DNA of 64,000 bases, from NCBI RefSeq assembly GCF_010499265.1, contig NZ_JAAGSC010000040.1:186001-250000 (forward strand), given 5' to 3'. Of the stretch, positions 43,671-51,941 are shown in pieces. The DNA comes from Wenzhouxiangella limi. GTDB lineage: Bacteria; Pseudomonadota; Gammaproteobacteria; Xanthomonadales; Wenzhouxiangellaceae. A model generated the notes under the pieces. The model saw only the letters and a program-made list of their open reading frames with translations, did no database searches and was not told the origin of the DNA. The number at the start of each line of letters is the position of its first letter. The first letter of the stretch is position 1. Position numbers and translations under genes: made by a program.

Positions 43671-44615
43671 TTGATTGCTAGCAGCAGGATTCTGGGATTC
43701 ACATTCGCGCTCGTGCTGATTGGCGCATCTTCCTGGGTGCAGTCGGCCGACGAGGAAAACCTCGAGTACTCCAGCTACGGCGCTCAGCAGTGCCTGTGGT
43801 GTCACTCCGGCGCCGAGCAGGCCCACTTGATGGATTTGTTCGAAGGCCCGCACGCCGTTCGCGCCGACGAGCGCTCGCCGTTCGGCGAAGGCCAGCTGCA
43901 GTGCGAGGCCTGCCACGGTCCGGGCGGAGACCACGTTGGCCCGATCGTGGCTGGACGCGAGCGCCCGCCCATGCCGGCCTATGGACCCAACGCGTTCTGG
44001 ACGGTGGACCAGCAAAATGACATGTGTACGACGTGTCACCTGGACCAGGGGCACAGTTTCTGGGACGGCAGCGAGCACCAGCGCTTCGAGGTCGGCTGCG
44101 CCGACTGCCACAACTCGCACGAACAGCGCGACCCGATGAGCCTGGCAACCAGCCAGAACGCGGTGTGCATGGACTGCCACATCTCGCAGCGCTCCCAGGC
44201 GCAGCACGCCTACGCCCACCCCGTGCGCCACGGCGAAATGGCCTGTGCCGATTGTCATGCCCCGCACGGCTCGCCCAACGAGGCCATGCTGACCGATCTC
44301 AACGTCAACCAGAACTGCTATACCTGCCACGCCGACAAGCGCGGGCCGCACCTGTGGGAGCACGCGCCGGTGGCCGAAGACTGCACCAACTGCCATCAGC
44401 CGCACGGCTCGAACCACCCCGGTATGCTGACCCGGCGCGCGCCGCTGCTGTGCCAGTCCTGCCACGGCCGAGAGAGCCACGTCGGCATCGGCATCACGGC
44501 CGACGGCCTGCCGGACAACAATCCGTCGAACCTGCTGCTGATGGACAGCTGCATGAACTGCCATACCCAGGTGCATGGTTCGAACCATCCCTCGGGTCGG
44601 GCGCTGGCGCGCTAG
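43671..44615 (+). CDS. mtrA: Periplasmic decaheme cytochrome c, MtrA/DmsE family
   Basis: A 314-residue protein starting with TTG after GGGAGACGGGGA. The signal peptide spans about residues 6-24 (LGFTFALVLIGASSWVQSA). Ten CxxCH motifs follow: CLWCH, CEACH, CTTCH, CADCH, CMDCH, CADCH, CYTCH, CTNCH, CQSCH and CMNCH, with HGxxHP-type distal histidines such as NHPGMLTRR and NHPSGRALAR. MtrA is the periplasmic wire that plugs the MtrB barrel and contacts MtrC. Length agrees with the family (about 330). Confidence 0.94.
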   Translation: MIASSRILGFTFALVLIGASSWVQSADEENLEYSSYGAQQCLWCHSGAEQAHLMDLFEGPHAVRADERSPFGEGQLQCEACHGPGGDHVGPIVAGRERPPMPAYGPNAFWTVDQQNDMCTTCHLDQGHSFWDGSEHQRFEVGCADCHNSHEQRDPMSLATSQNAVCMDCHISQRSQAQHAYAHPVRHGEMACADCHAPHGSPNEAMLTDLNVNQNCYTCHADKRGPHLWEHAPVAEDCTNCHQPHGSNHPGMLTRRAPLLCQSCHGRESHVGIGITADGLPDNNPSNLLLMDSCMNCHTQVHGSNHPSGRALAR

Positions 44616-44630
44616 GCCGGGAGAATGAGC

Positions 44631-46712
44631 ATGCAAAAGACATTGACGCTAACAACGCTGCTGCTGCTCTCGGTCGGCCAGATCGCGCTGGCCGAGACGG
44701 CAGCCAAACCCGACACCAGCGAGTGGGTGTGCGAACTGTGCCCGTTCAGCGATGGCCTGAACGGCGATGTCGCAGCCGGCCCCGGCTACGTGTCCGACGA
44801 CAACCCGGATTTTGGCAATTTCGGTGGGCTGGAAGAAGAGGGCGCTTTCGTCGCGCTGGAGGGCGATCTCTGGTACCGCGGTGATGATGGGCGTTACTTC
44901 TTGGCCTACGGCGATCGCCTGGGTCTGGACAGCCGGCATCTGGCGCTGGAAGGCGGCCGCCAGGGCGGTTACCGCCTGGCCCTGGACTGGAAGGAAATCC
45001 CCTGGATCTGGTCGGATGACGCGCGCACCTTCTACAACGGCGCCGGGACGTCCAATCAGACCCTACCGGCCGGCTGGGTCACCGGCAACACCAGCGACAT
45101 GGCCTTGCTGGAACCCAACCTGCGCGACATCCGCATCGGTCACCAGCGCGAGACGGTCAAGCTGGGTGCGGAACTGACCCGTCCCTCGCCGTGGCGCTCG
45201 CGGGTCGATTTTCAGCACACCCGCCGCGAGGGCAACTTCGTCAAGGGCGCGAGCTTCCTCTTTACGGGCACCGAGCTGGTGGCGCCGCTGGACGAGGAAA
45301 CAACCCTGGTCGAGGCCGCCGTGGGCTATGTCCGCGAATCCTGGCAGCTCGAGGGCGCCTACCAGGTCTCGCTATTCGAGTCCAACGACAATTCCGTGCG
45401 CTGGGACAACCCCTTTCCCTCCTTTAACGGCGGCGACCGCGGCGAGCTGAGCCTGGCGCCGGACAACGAGTTCCACCAGTTCGTCGTCAGCGGCTCGTGG
45501 CGGCCATCGCGCGCCTGGAACGTCGCCGGCCAGGTGGCGTTCGGGCGCGCGACCCAGGACGAGGCCTTCCTGGCCCCGACGCTCAACGACAGCCTTGCCG
45601 TGCCGGCCTTGCCGGTGACCAGCCTGGATGGACAAGTCGATACCCGGATCGCCAATTTCCGCGTCAACGGCCATTTTTCCGATCGCCTGCGCGGTCGGCT
45701 GGTGGTGCGCTACGACGACCGCGACAACGCCACCGACCAGAACCTGTATACCGCCGCCGTGACCGACACCTTCGTGGCCGGCCCGTTTGCCAATCAGCCC
45801 TATAGCTATGAGCGCCGCAGCGCCGAAGCGGCCCTGGACTATCGCGTCCGGCGCGAGCTGATCCTGACCGCCAGCGCCAGCCGCGAGGCCACCGACCGCG
45901 ATTTCCAGGAAGTCGGCGAGACCACCACCAACGGCTTCAGCCTGGGCGCGCGCGCCAACCCCGACGAGCGCCTGACCGTGCGCGCCAAGATCGCGCGCGA
46001 GTCGCGCAGCAACGATCTGGATCCGGCCCTGCTCAATCCGTTCGAGAACCCCGCGCTGCGCCGCTATCACTTCGCCGAAAAGGATCGCGATCTGTTCCGG
46101 CTGGCCGCCGACCTGGCGATCAACGAGCGCTGGACCGCCGGTGCGTTCGTGGAACTGGCCGAAGAGCGCTACGACGACACCATGATTGGACTGAGCGAAG
46201 CCGACAGTCAGCAGTTCGGTCTGGACCTGTCGGCCCGTTTCGGCCGCGCCATCACCGCCAGCGGCTTTGTTGCCCGCGAGTTGCTGGACGCCGAAATCCT
46301 GGGCGCGGACAACATCATCGGCGCGCCGTGGCGCGCGACCACGGACGATGAATTCCTCACCGCCGGGCTTGCGCTGGACTTTGCCGAACTTCCCGGTCGC
46401 TGGATGAACGCCGGCCTGCGCCTGACCTACGCCAGCGCCGACGGCGAGATCCAGATCGAAAAGCGCGGTGACGCGCCGCCGTTCCCCGAACTGCAAACCC
46501 GCCGCTATCTGCTCGAAGCCGATATTGAACGCGAGCTGGGCGAGCGCCTGAGCCTGAACCTGGGCTACATGCTGGCGCGGGCGCGCGAGGACGATTTTTA
46601 CCGGGATGGCGTCGGGCCGACCACGTTGCCGAACTACATCAGCCTGGGCAAGGTCTCGCCCGACCGAACCGTTCACGTCTTTCGGATGATGCTGCGGTAC
46701 CGCTTTCAATAG
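44631..46712 (+). CDS. mtrB: MtrB/PioB-family outer membrane beta-barrel
   Basis: A 693-residue porin. The start at 44631 is seven bases after GGGAG; the ATG at 44625 is too near the ribosome site. Signal peptide: TLLLLSVGQIALA. The mature N-terminus has EWVCELCPF, the CxxC motif that is typical of MtrB/PioB proteins. The rest is a series of amphipathic strands (for example REGNFVKGASFLFTG, RLRGRLVVRYDDRDNATD) and ends RMMLRYRFQ. MtrB sheathes MtrA and spans the outer membrane. It completes the order mtrC-mtrA-mtrB as in Shewanella. Confidence 0.92.
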   Translation: MQKTLTLTTLLLLSVGQIALAETAAKPDTSEWVCELCPFSDGLNGDVAAGPGYVSDDNPDFGNFGGLEEEGAFVALEGDLWYRGDDGRYFLAYGDRLGLDSRHLALEGGRQGGYRLALDWKEIPWIWSDDARTFYNGAGTSNQTLPAGWVTGNTSDMALLEPNLRDIRIGHQRETVKLGAELTRPSPWRSRVDFQHTRREGNFVKGASFLFTGTELVAPLDEETTLVEAAVGYVRESWQLEGAYQVSLFESNDNSVRWDNPFPSFNGGDRGELSLAPDNEFHQFVVSGSWRPSRAWNVAGQVAFGRATQDEAFLAPTLNDSLAVPALPVTSLDGQVDTRIANFRVNGHFSDRLRGRLVVRYDDRDNATDQNLYTAAVTDTFVAGPFANQPYSYERRSAEAALDYRVRRELILTASASREATDRDFQEVGETTTNGFSLGARANPDERLTVRAKIARESRSNDLDPALLNPFENPALRRYHFAEKDRDLFRLAADLAINERWTAGAFVELAEERYDDTMIGLSEADSQQFGLDLSARFGRAITASGFVARELLDAEILGADNIIGAPWRATTDDEFLTAGLALDFAELPGRWMNAGLRLTYASADGEIQIEKRGDAPPFPELQTRRYLLEADIERELGERLSLNLGYMLARAREDDFYRDGVGPTTLPNYISLGKVSPDRTVHVFRMMLRYRFQ

Positions 46713-46731
46713 ATTTTGATCCGGACTCGAC

Positions 46732-46737
46732 TATTAT
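46732..46737 (+). promoter_or_regulatory. -10-like hexamer right before the prenyltransferase start
   Basis: TATTAT ends six bases before the ATG at 46744, which would make the transcript leaderless. The same geometry is seen before 50204 and 57321. Confidence 0.35.
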
Positions 46738-46743
46738 CCGCGG

Positions 46744-47637
46744 ATGAGTGTTGCAGCGACCGTCGCCCGCTCGGCGCGACCGAACTTCCTGATTCTGACG
46801 CCGGTCTGTATCTTTCCGGCGCTGGCGGCCGCGCACGCTGACGGTTACTCGCTGGCCCCCCTCACTGCAGCGCTCATCGTGGTTGCCGGCGTGCTTGCGC
46901 ATGCCGCCGTCAACCTGATCAACGAATGGGACGATTTCCGCTCCGGGCTGGACATGACCACCCAGCGCACGCCCTTCAGCGGCGGCAGTGGAGCTCTGCC
47001 GGCGGTGCCGGCGGCATCCTCGGCGGTACTCGCCGCCGGCCTGACCGGCCTGACCGCCAGCGCGCTGATTGGCGTCTATCTGATGGCGCAGTCCGGGCCC
47101 GGTCTCTTGCTGCCGGGCGTGGTCGGTATCGCTCTGGTGGTGGCCTACACCGCCTGGATTACCCGCAGGCCGTTGCTGTGCCTGCTGGCGCCCGGCCTGG
47201 GCTTCGGCCCCATCATGGTCGCGGGCAGCTATTACGCCGTGACCGGCCACTATAGCGCCGCCATCCTCTGGGCCTCGCTGACGCCAATGCTGCTGGTCAG
47301 CGGGTTGTTGCTGATCAACCAGTTTCCCGACGTCGAGCCCGATCGACTCCACGGCCGTCGTCATCTGCCCATCCTGCTCGGCCAGGAGGCCTCGGCGCGG
47401 CTGTTCGTGGTGGTACTGATGCTGGCCTACCTGGTACCGGTTACCGGCGTGCTTGCCGGCGTTTTGCCGATGCCGATGCTGCTGATCCTGCTCGCCGCGC
47501 CGGCCGCTTTCATGGTCGGTCGCAAGGCGCTGCTGCACGCCGATGATCCCAAAGCCCTGACCCCGTGGCTGGGCCTGAACGTCGCCACCCTGATGGCGAC
47601 CATTGTTCTCATGGGCGTTGGTTTTCTGCTGGGCTGA
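46744..47637 (+). CDS. UbiA-family prenyltransferase
   Basis: A 297-residue membrane protein with about eight to nine helices. The first aspartate motif is NLINEWDDFRSGLD (residues about 58-71) and the second is NQFPDVEPDRLHGRRH (residues about 196-211), so both substrate and Mg-diphosphate sites are present. It could be a MenA-like or a distinct prenyltransferase; the second UbiA gene at 57321 looks more like the classical MenA. It is adjacent to mtrB but has its own possible leaderless start. Confidence 0.8.
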   Translation: MSVAATVARSARPNFLILTPVCIFPALAAAHADGYSLAPLTAALIVVAGVLAHAAVNLINEWDDFRSGLDMTTQRTPFSGGSGALPAVPAASSAVLAAGLTGLTASALIGVYLMAQSGPGLLLPGVVGIALVVAYTAWITRRPLLCLLAPGLGFGPIMVAGSYYAVTGHYSAAILWASLTPMLLVSGLLLINQFPDVEPDRLHGRRHLPILLGQEASARLFVVVLMLAYLVPVTGVLAGVLPMPMLLILLAAPAAFMVGRKALLHADDPKALTPWLGLNVATLMATIVLMGVGFLLG

Positions 47638-47662
47638 TCGGTCCTTCGACGCTACCAGAGCT

Positions 47663-48766
47663 TTACTTTGCAGACTCGTCATCATGGCCGGCGCAGAGCC
47701 GATCACAGAGTGCTGCCAGACCCTCCAGCGAATGAATCGCGCCGGGCATTTCGGGCAGGCGGACCAGCCCGGGCACGCCCTGCGCCTCCAGCGCATCAAT
47801 CGCCCTGGTCTGGACACGGGCCAGCCGCTCCAGCGCTGCCTGCCAGTACTCCACCCTAGCGGCCAGTTGTTCGCTGGCGAGAGCATCGGGCACGACCGGT
47901 GCCTTGTCCTGCAGGGGCGGGAGCCAGCGATTGACCACGACATTGCCGACCTTGATGCCCATCTCGTCGAGCGCCGCCGAGAATCCGCAGGCCTCTTCCA
48001 GCTGATGCGGGTTGGCGCCGGTGACGATCAGGAAAGCCGTCTGGCGGTCGCGCAAGAGTTGGCGGGCCCGGGCCGACTGTGCGCTGAACGGTTCAAGAAT
48101 GGATTCGGCCACCTCGAAGAACTCCGTGATGTCGCGAATCACCTGGGCACCGGTCAGGCGCTCCAGGGTGCGAAACAACACGTCGGTGACCCGGAAAAAC
48201 CCGCGCCCGGCGCGCCCGCTGAAGGTCAGGAAGATGCGGATCAGGTTGGAGTCGAAAAACGCCTGTAGACGTTCCGGCGCGGTGAGAAAATCAATCGCCT
48301 GGGTGGTGGGCGGTGTATCGAGAATGATGCGGTCGTAGTCTTGGCGGCTCGCGATTTCCTCGAGCTGCTGCATGGCCGCATATTCCTGGCTGCCGGACAG
48401 CCGCCCGGCGATGTTCTGGTAGAGCCGGTTGTTCAGGATCTGTTCCCGGCGTTCGGCGTTCGGTGCGTGGCGCTCCACGGCGCGGTTGAGCGTGCTGCGC
48501 ACGTCCAGCATCATGGCGTGCAGTTCGCCACTCACCGCGCTGCCGCCGCTGTTGAGCCGCGGGGTCACGTCCTCGGCTTCGGGGCCGATGCCGTCCAGGC
48601 CCAGCGCGGCGGCCAGCCGCCGCGCCGGGTCCACGGTCAGCACCAGCGTTCTATGCCCGGCGCGGGCCGCGGCCAGGCCAAGCGCTGCGCTGACGCTGGT
48701 CTTGCCGACGCCGCCGCTTCCGCCGACGATCAGAATGCGATGCCTGGCGATGCTGGTCTCGATCAT
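47663..48766 (-). CDS. ArsA/Get3-like ATPase, second of a pair
   Basis: A 367-residue P-loop ATPase. The Walker A region is IVGGSGGVGKTSVSA, where the signature lysine of the deviant motif (KGGVGKT) is a Ser. The switch-II-like region reads IILDTPPTTQAIDFLTAPERL. The start at 48766 overlaps the stop of the partner gene by ATGA; a longer frame upstream is the partner read out of phase. Single ArsA half-proteins of this sort act on membrane proteins or metals in other bacteria, but the function here is unknown. Confidence 0.82.
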   Translation of the reverse strand: MIETSIARHRILIVGGSGGVGKTSVSAALGLAAARAGHRTLVLTVDPARRLAAALGLDGIGPEAEDVTPRLNSGGSAVSGELHAMMLDVRSTLNRAVERHAPNAERREQILNNRLYQNIAGRLSGSQEYAAMQQLEEIASRQDYDRIILDTPPTTQAIDFLTAPERLQAFFDSNLIRIFLTFSGRAGRGFFRVTDVLFRTLERLTGAQVIRDITEFFEVAESILEPFSAQSARARQLLRDRQTAFLIVTGANPHQLEEACGFSAALDEMGIKVGNVVVNRWLPPLQDKAPVVPDALASEQLAARVEYWQAALERLARVQTRAIDALEAQGVPGLVRLPEMPGAIHSLEGLAALCDRLCAGHDDESAK

Positions 48767-49725
48767 GTCCTGGCAAACTCGTCGATCATGGCGTCCAGCA
48801 GTTCGGCTTCGTCGGTGAGCGGAATCCACGGCGCGCGAAACATCGGCACCTGGCTTGCCGATAGATGGTTTGCACGCGCTTGCTGGCTGCACCGCCGGTC
48901 TTCCAGCCAGCTCAGACGCCTTCGTGATGCGTCATCGCCGGCCACAAGCGAGTCCAGTTCGGTATCGGGTTCTCCGCCCAGCCAGTCGCGGTAGCGGCTG
49001 GACTCATCCTGTCCAATGTTCGGCAGGACTTCATTGCAAACGATTGCCTCGAAGCGATAGTCGGTTTCATCGTGAACGTGGCTGAGCAGATCGCGGGTTT
49101 CGTCGACCGGCAGCTCATCCAGCGTGGTGACGGCAATCAGCCCGGTCAGGGCGCGGTCGCCGAGGATGGCGTCGATCTCACGGGCGCGATCGGCCACGTT
49201 GCCGCTTTTGACGATGTCCAGCGCGGCCTGCGGGAAACGCAGCATGGCCAGCGCATGACCGGTGGCCGGTGCATCGAGAACGATCCGGTCCCAGTACGGG
49301 CTCCGGCCGCGACGGCGGCCCAGTTCATACCAGATCTTGCCAAGCGGAATCAGCGAGTCCAGGCCGGGCAGGGCCCCGGTCAGGACCTGAAACAAGGTAT
49401 TGCGCGCAATCAGCCGGGTCAGGAACGGGATTTTGAAGGCCACGGCCAGGTATTCCTCGATGGCCGGCTGCACGCGCAGGTTCATCCCCCATAACTGGTC
49501 CTGGACCGGTGCCAGTTCATAGCGCGGCTCGAAGCCAGGGAAGAAGTGACCGCCGCGCGGCGACTCCGACATTTCGACCCACAGCGTGCGCTCACCGCGC
49601 CGGGCGGCACGAACAGCCAGTGCGGCGCTGATCAGGCTTTTGCCGACCCCTCCCTTCCCGGTCACAAACAGGAAACGCCGATCGAAGACCGCTCCGAGTT
49701 CGGTCTGAAGCAATGGACTGGACAC
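48763..49725 (-). CDS. ArsA/Get3-like ATPase, first of a pair
   Basis: A 320-residue P-loop ATPase with a complete deviant Walker A, VTGKGGVGKSLIS, and the ArsA-type signature VLDAPATGHALAMLRFP. It resembles one half of ArsA. It is translationally coupled to the second ATPase gene, so a heterodimer with two unlike nucleotide sites is plausible. Its substrate is unknown; no arsR or arsB is near. A SnoaL-like gene is seven bases before it in transcription order. Confidence 0.82.
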   Translation of the reverse strand: MSSPLLQTELGAVFDRRFLFVTGKGGVGKSLISAALAVRAARRGERTLWVEMSESPRGGHFFPGFEPRYELAPVQDQLWGMNLRVQPAIEEYLAVAFKIPFLTRLIARNTLFQVLTGALPGLDSLIPLGKIWYELGRRRGRSPYWDRIVLDAPATGHALAMLRFPQAALDIVKSGNVADRAREIDAILGDRALTGLIAVTTLDELPVDETRDLLSHVHDETDYRFEAIVCNEVLPNIGQDESSRYRDWLGGEPDTELDSLVAGDDASRRRLSWLEDRRCSQQARANHLSASQVPMFRAPWIPLTDEAELLDAMIDEFART

Positions 49726-49731
49726 AGGCTT

Positions 49732-50148
49732 TCAGGCGCCGGGAGGCAGGAACAGTTCGTGGCTGTCGACGAAGACCCGGTAGGAACGAAGCGGACCTGG
49801 CGACATCTCCTCGAACTCGAAAACCGACAGGAAAGGGAAGGCGAAATGTCGATGGTCGGCCGCGCGCTGATAGTGAACGACGCCTTCAACCAGCACGTCG
49901 CCGTCGGCCAGCCAGTGCTTGAGGACCTCGTGACGGATGGCGTCGAGCATGGTAAAAATCGATTGCGCCCCTTTGGCAACCGCAGTCGGGCCGACCAGGG
50001 GCGGCTGGTTGGCGAACCGGAATGCACCACCGACAGCGAAATGACCGGCGAAGCCTTCGGCATCCATGCGATCGATGGCCCGGAAAAAATGCTCGACCCA
50101 GTCCTGGGAAGTCGGTGCGGCGCTGCCCGGCTTTTCCGTCGGGTTCAT
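49732..50148 (-). CDS. SnoaL/NTF2-like protein
   Basis: A 138-residue alpha+beta barrel protein (PF12680-like): QDWVEHFFRAIDRMDAEGFAGHF in helix one, FRFANQPPLVGPTAVAKGAQSIF, then the strands HEVLKHWLADGDVLVEGVVHYQ and FAFPFLSVFEFEEM. Start MNPTEKPG at 50148 is chosen over an upstream ATG because the latter lies in the divergent promoter area. It likely binds a small ligand; the activity is unknown. It is transcribed just before the ArsA pair, so the three form an operon. Confidence 0.72.
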   Translation of the reverse strand: MNPTEKPGSAAPTSQDWVEHFFRAIDRMDAEGFAGHFAVGGAFRFANQPPLVGPTAVAKGAQSIFTMLDAIRHEVLKHWLADGDVLVEGVVHYQRAADHRHFAFPFLSVFEFEEMSPGPLRSYRVFVDSHELFLPPGA

Positions 50149-50191
50149 TTCTGCTCGTTCTCCGCTGGGGTTGAAGTGGAACTCTGCAACG

Positions 50192-50197
50192 TACAAT
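50192..50197 (+). promoter_or_regulatory. -10-like hexamer right before the TPR gene
   Basis: TACAAT ends six bases before the ATG at 50204. TTGAAG at 50171-50176 may be the -35 element, but the spacing is only 15 bases. A leaderless mRNA is likely. Confidence 0.35.
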
Positions 50198-50203
50198 AAC
50201 CGG

Positions 50204-50743
50204 ATGGACAGCAAGAAATCGACACTTTCCCGGCGCGAGCTTTTCGGGCGCCTGACGGGACGCTCCCGCAGCGAGGCGTCGGCCGAGAGGTCGCCGGATC
50301 AGCACCCGTCGACCCTGCGCGCCGATGAGCTGCTGCGAGCCGGTGATTACCAGAAAGCTTCAGAGCTCTATGCCCGACTCACGCTGCGCGAGCCCGATTT
50401 CCTCGAAGCATACCGCAAGCAGGGCTGGTGCTACCTGAAGCTGGCCAAAACGGCCGAAGCCCGACAGGTGCTGGAAAAACTGCTGGAGCAGCAGCCCGAA
50501 GACGCCACGGCACTGCTCTATATCGCTTTGAGTCATGCCATGGATGGTTCGGCGGAAAACGCGGTCACGGTCTTGCGCGATGTCCACGATTACAACCGCA
50601 TCGTGGTTCAGCGCGAGGTCAACCTGATTCAGTTTTTGACCGACAGCGCGGAAATGCCGAGCGCCGAGGACCTGGTCGAGCGGATCGAGCGCGTGATCGC
50701 CGAGCAGAATCGGATGCCGGGAACGGTCGGCGTCTATTTCTGA
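50204..50743 (+). CDS. Small TPR-like protein with an N-terminal SRRELFGRL motif
   Basis: A 179-residue protein. The N-terminus STLSRRELFGRLTGRSRSE is a basic, twin-arginine-like stretch with no following hydrophobic core, so it is not a true Tat signal. Residues about 40-110 form two TPR-like helical pairs (ELLRAGDYQKASELYARLT, GWCYLKLAKTAEARQVLEKL). The C-terminal half is helical (AVTVLRDVHDYNRIVVQREVN). Function unknown; a scaffold or assembly role for a neighbouring redox protein is only a guess. Confidence 0.65.
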   Translation: MDSKKSTLSRRELFGRLTGRSRSEASAERSPDQHPSTLRADELLRAGDYQKASELYARLTLREPDFLEAYRKQGWCYLKLAKTAEARQVLEKLLEQQPEDATALLYIALSHAMDGSAENAVTVLRDVHDYNRIVVQREVNLIQFLTDSAEMPSAEDLVERIERVIAEQNRMPGTVGVYF

Positions 50744-50831
50744 GCGCTGCGGGGATCACGTCGCCCGCTCGGCGATCGAAATTCGCCAGGTTCTTGGCTG
50801 GCGGACTTGAGCCGGGCCAGCCGTGCTCGGG

Positions 50832-51470
50832 CTAAAGCCCGCCGGCTGCGGTTTCGGCCTGCTTCTCGTAGTCGCGCCGCGACATGCCGTGGGCAACGCC
50901 GTCATGGCAGTCGATGCAGGTCTGGCCCTCTTCCTGGGCGCGCTGATGCAGCATCCAGGCCGGGCGGCTCTGGCCATCTTCGGCCATGGCTTCCCACTCG
51001 TGACAATTGCGGCACTCGCGCGAGTCGTTGGCCTTCATCTTTTCCCACACGCTGTGGGCCATGGTCGGCCGGTAGTCGTCGTATTTTTCCTGGGTGCTGA
51101 TCTTGCCCATGAAGTGGGCCGGCAGTTCGACCAGGCCGGCGTTGATCTTGACCCCCATCTTCGGGAAATACTCATCGGGCACGTGGCAGTCCTTGCACTC
51201 GGCCCGAACCCCGCTGGCGTTGTTCCAGTGCGGCCCCTCGGCAACCGCCGGCAGAACAAAGGCCTCCATCTCATGGCAACTGGTGCAAAATGCCGTGCTT
51301 GAGGTCGCATCGATGACGGTCATCTTGGTCTGCCAGCCGGCGATGCCGACGACCACGCCGATGATGACCAGAATCCCCGCACCGACTTTTGCGGCGGGCT
51401 GGGTGAAAAGATTCCAGACCCAGCGGAAGAAGCGGACGATGAAGTTCGGGCGGTTTCCCTGCTCAGCCAT
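50832..51470 (-). CDS. NapC/NirT-family tetraheme quinol dehydrogenase (CymA-like)
   Basis: A 212-residue membrane cytochrome c: one N-terminal helix (residues about 27-45, VGAGILVIIGVVVGIAGW) and a periplasmic domain with four haem motifs, CTSCH (62-66), CKDCH (92-96), CRNCH (153-157) and CIDCH (185-189). This is the NapC/NirT/CymA layout. Such proteins oxidise menaquinol and feed periplasmic multihaem proteins. The start at 51470 has GGGAG upstream. In this window the likely partners are the small tetraheme cytochrome at 59181 and MtrA. A perfect FNR box is 57 bases before the start. Confidence 0.93.
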   Translation of the reverse strand: MAEQGNRPNFIVRFFRWVWNLFTQPAAKVGAGILVIIGVVVGIAGWQTKMTVIDATSSTAFCTSCHEMEAFVLPAVAEGPHWNNASGVRAECKDCHVPDEYFPKMGVKINAGLVELPAHFMGKISTQEKYDDYRPTMAHSVWEKMKANDSRECRNCHEWEAMAEDGQSRPAWMLHQRAQEEGQTCIDCHDGVAHGMSRRDYEKQAETAAGGL

Positions 51471-51526
51471 GACGTGGTCTCCCTGATGATTCCACGCCAG
51501 CATAGCCGTTTCGCTGATCGGATCAA

Positions 51527-51540
51527 TTGATCCGGATCAA
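51527..51540 (-). promoter_or_regulatory. FNR/ANR box upstream of the CymA-like gene
   Basis: TTGATCCGGATCAA, identical to the box before the nickel operon, 57 bases before the ATG. Anaerobic activation of the quinol dehydrogenase is inferred. Confidence 0.75.
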
Positions 51541-51566
51541 ACGCACTTTCCAGATCGGCAAACATT

Positions 51567-51598
51567 GCCGGATCGCCAAGCGATCCGGCGGCTTTTTT
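51567..51598 (+). terminator. Hairpin with T-run between the moeB operon end and the CymA-like promoter
   Basis: GCCGGATCGC (51567-51576), loop CAA, GCGATCCGGC (51580-51589), then GG and six T at 51593-51598. The stem is perfect. The T-run is on the plus strand, where no gene ends nearby, so it may stop antisense transcription, or its hairpin alone may slow readthrough from the minus-strand operon into the cymA-like promoter. Confidence 0.55.
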
Positions 51599-51613
51599 CG
51601 GTCAGCGGCGCAA

Positions 51614-51931
51614 TCAGCGCTCTTCTAGCGCATCCTGGGTCCACTGCCAGGCCGCGACCGTGGCCGGGAAACCGACCGAGTTCATGCCCAGCACCACCGC
51701 GTGTTCGATTTCCTCGCGGGTCAGCCCGTTTTCGATTCCGCGCCGCACGTGCGACTTCAGCGCCGACTGCAGGCCGGCACCGGCGCACACGCCCAGCTTG
51801 ACCAGGGCGCGGGACTTTTCGTCCAGCGGTCCGGCGTCGTCGAGCGCGCTGCCGGCCTGGCGATGGGCCGCGGCCAGTTCCGGAAAACGATCGGTGAAGC
51901 GGAGAAAAGTCTTGGGAATGTCGTTGCTCAT
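51614..51931 (-). CDS. Carboxymuconolactone decarboxylase-family protein
   Basis: A 105-residue AhpD-like helical protein: SRALVKLGVCAGAGLQSALKS (quoted in part) and the family motif HVRRGIENGLTREEIEHAVVLG. The usual CxxC redox pair before the HVRR motif is missing; only one Cys (VCAGAG) remains, so alkylhydroperoxidase activity is unlikely. The start at 51931 follows GGAG. It is the last gene of the molybdenum cofactor operon on the minus strand, ten bases after moeB. Confidence 0.82.
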   Translation of the reverse strand: MSNDIPKTFLRFTDRFPELAAAHRQAGSALDDAGPLDEKSRALVKLGVCAGAGLQSALKSHVRRGIENGLTREEIEHAVVLGMNSVGFPATVAAWQWTQDALEER

Positions 51932-51941
51932 GCAAGGCTCC

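Noticed and set aside
50204-50260. Tat signal peptide on the TPR protein (SRRELFGRL)
   Set aside because: No hydrophobic core follows the arginine pair, so export by Tat is not supported.
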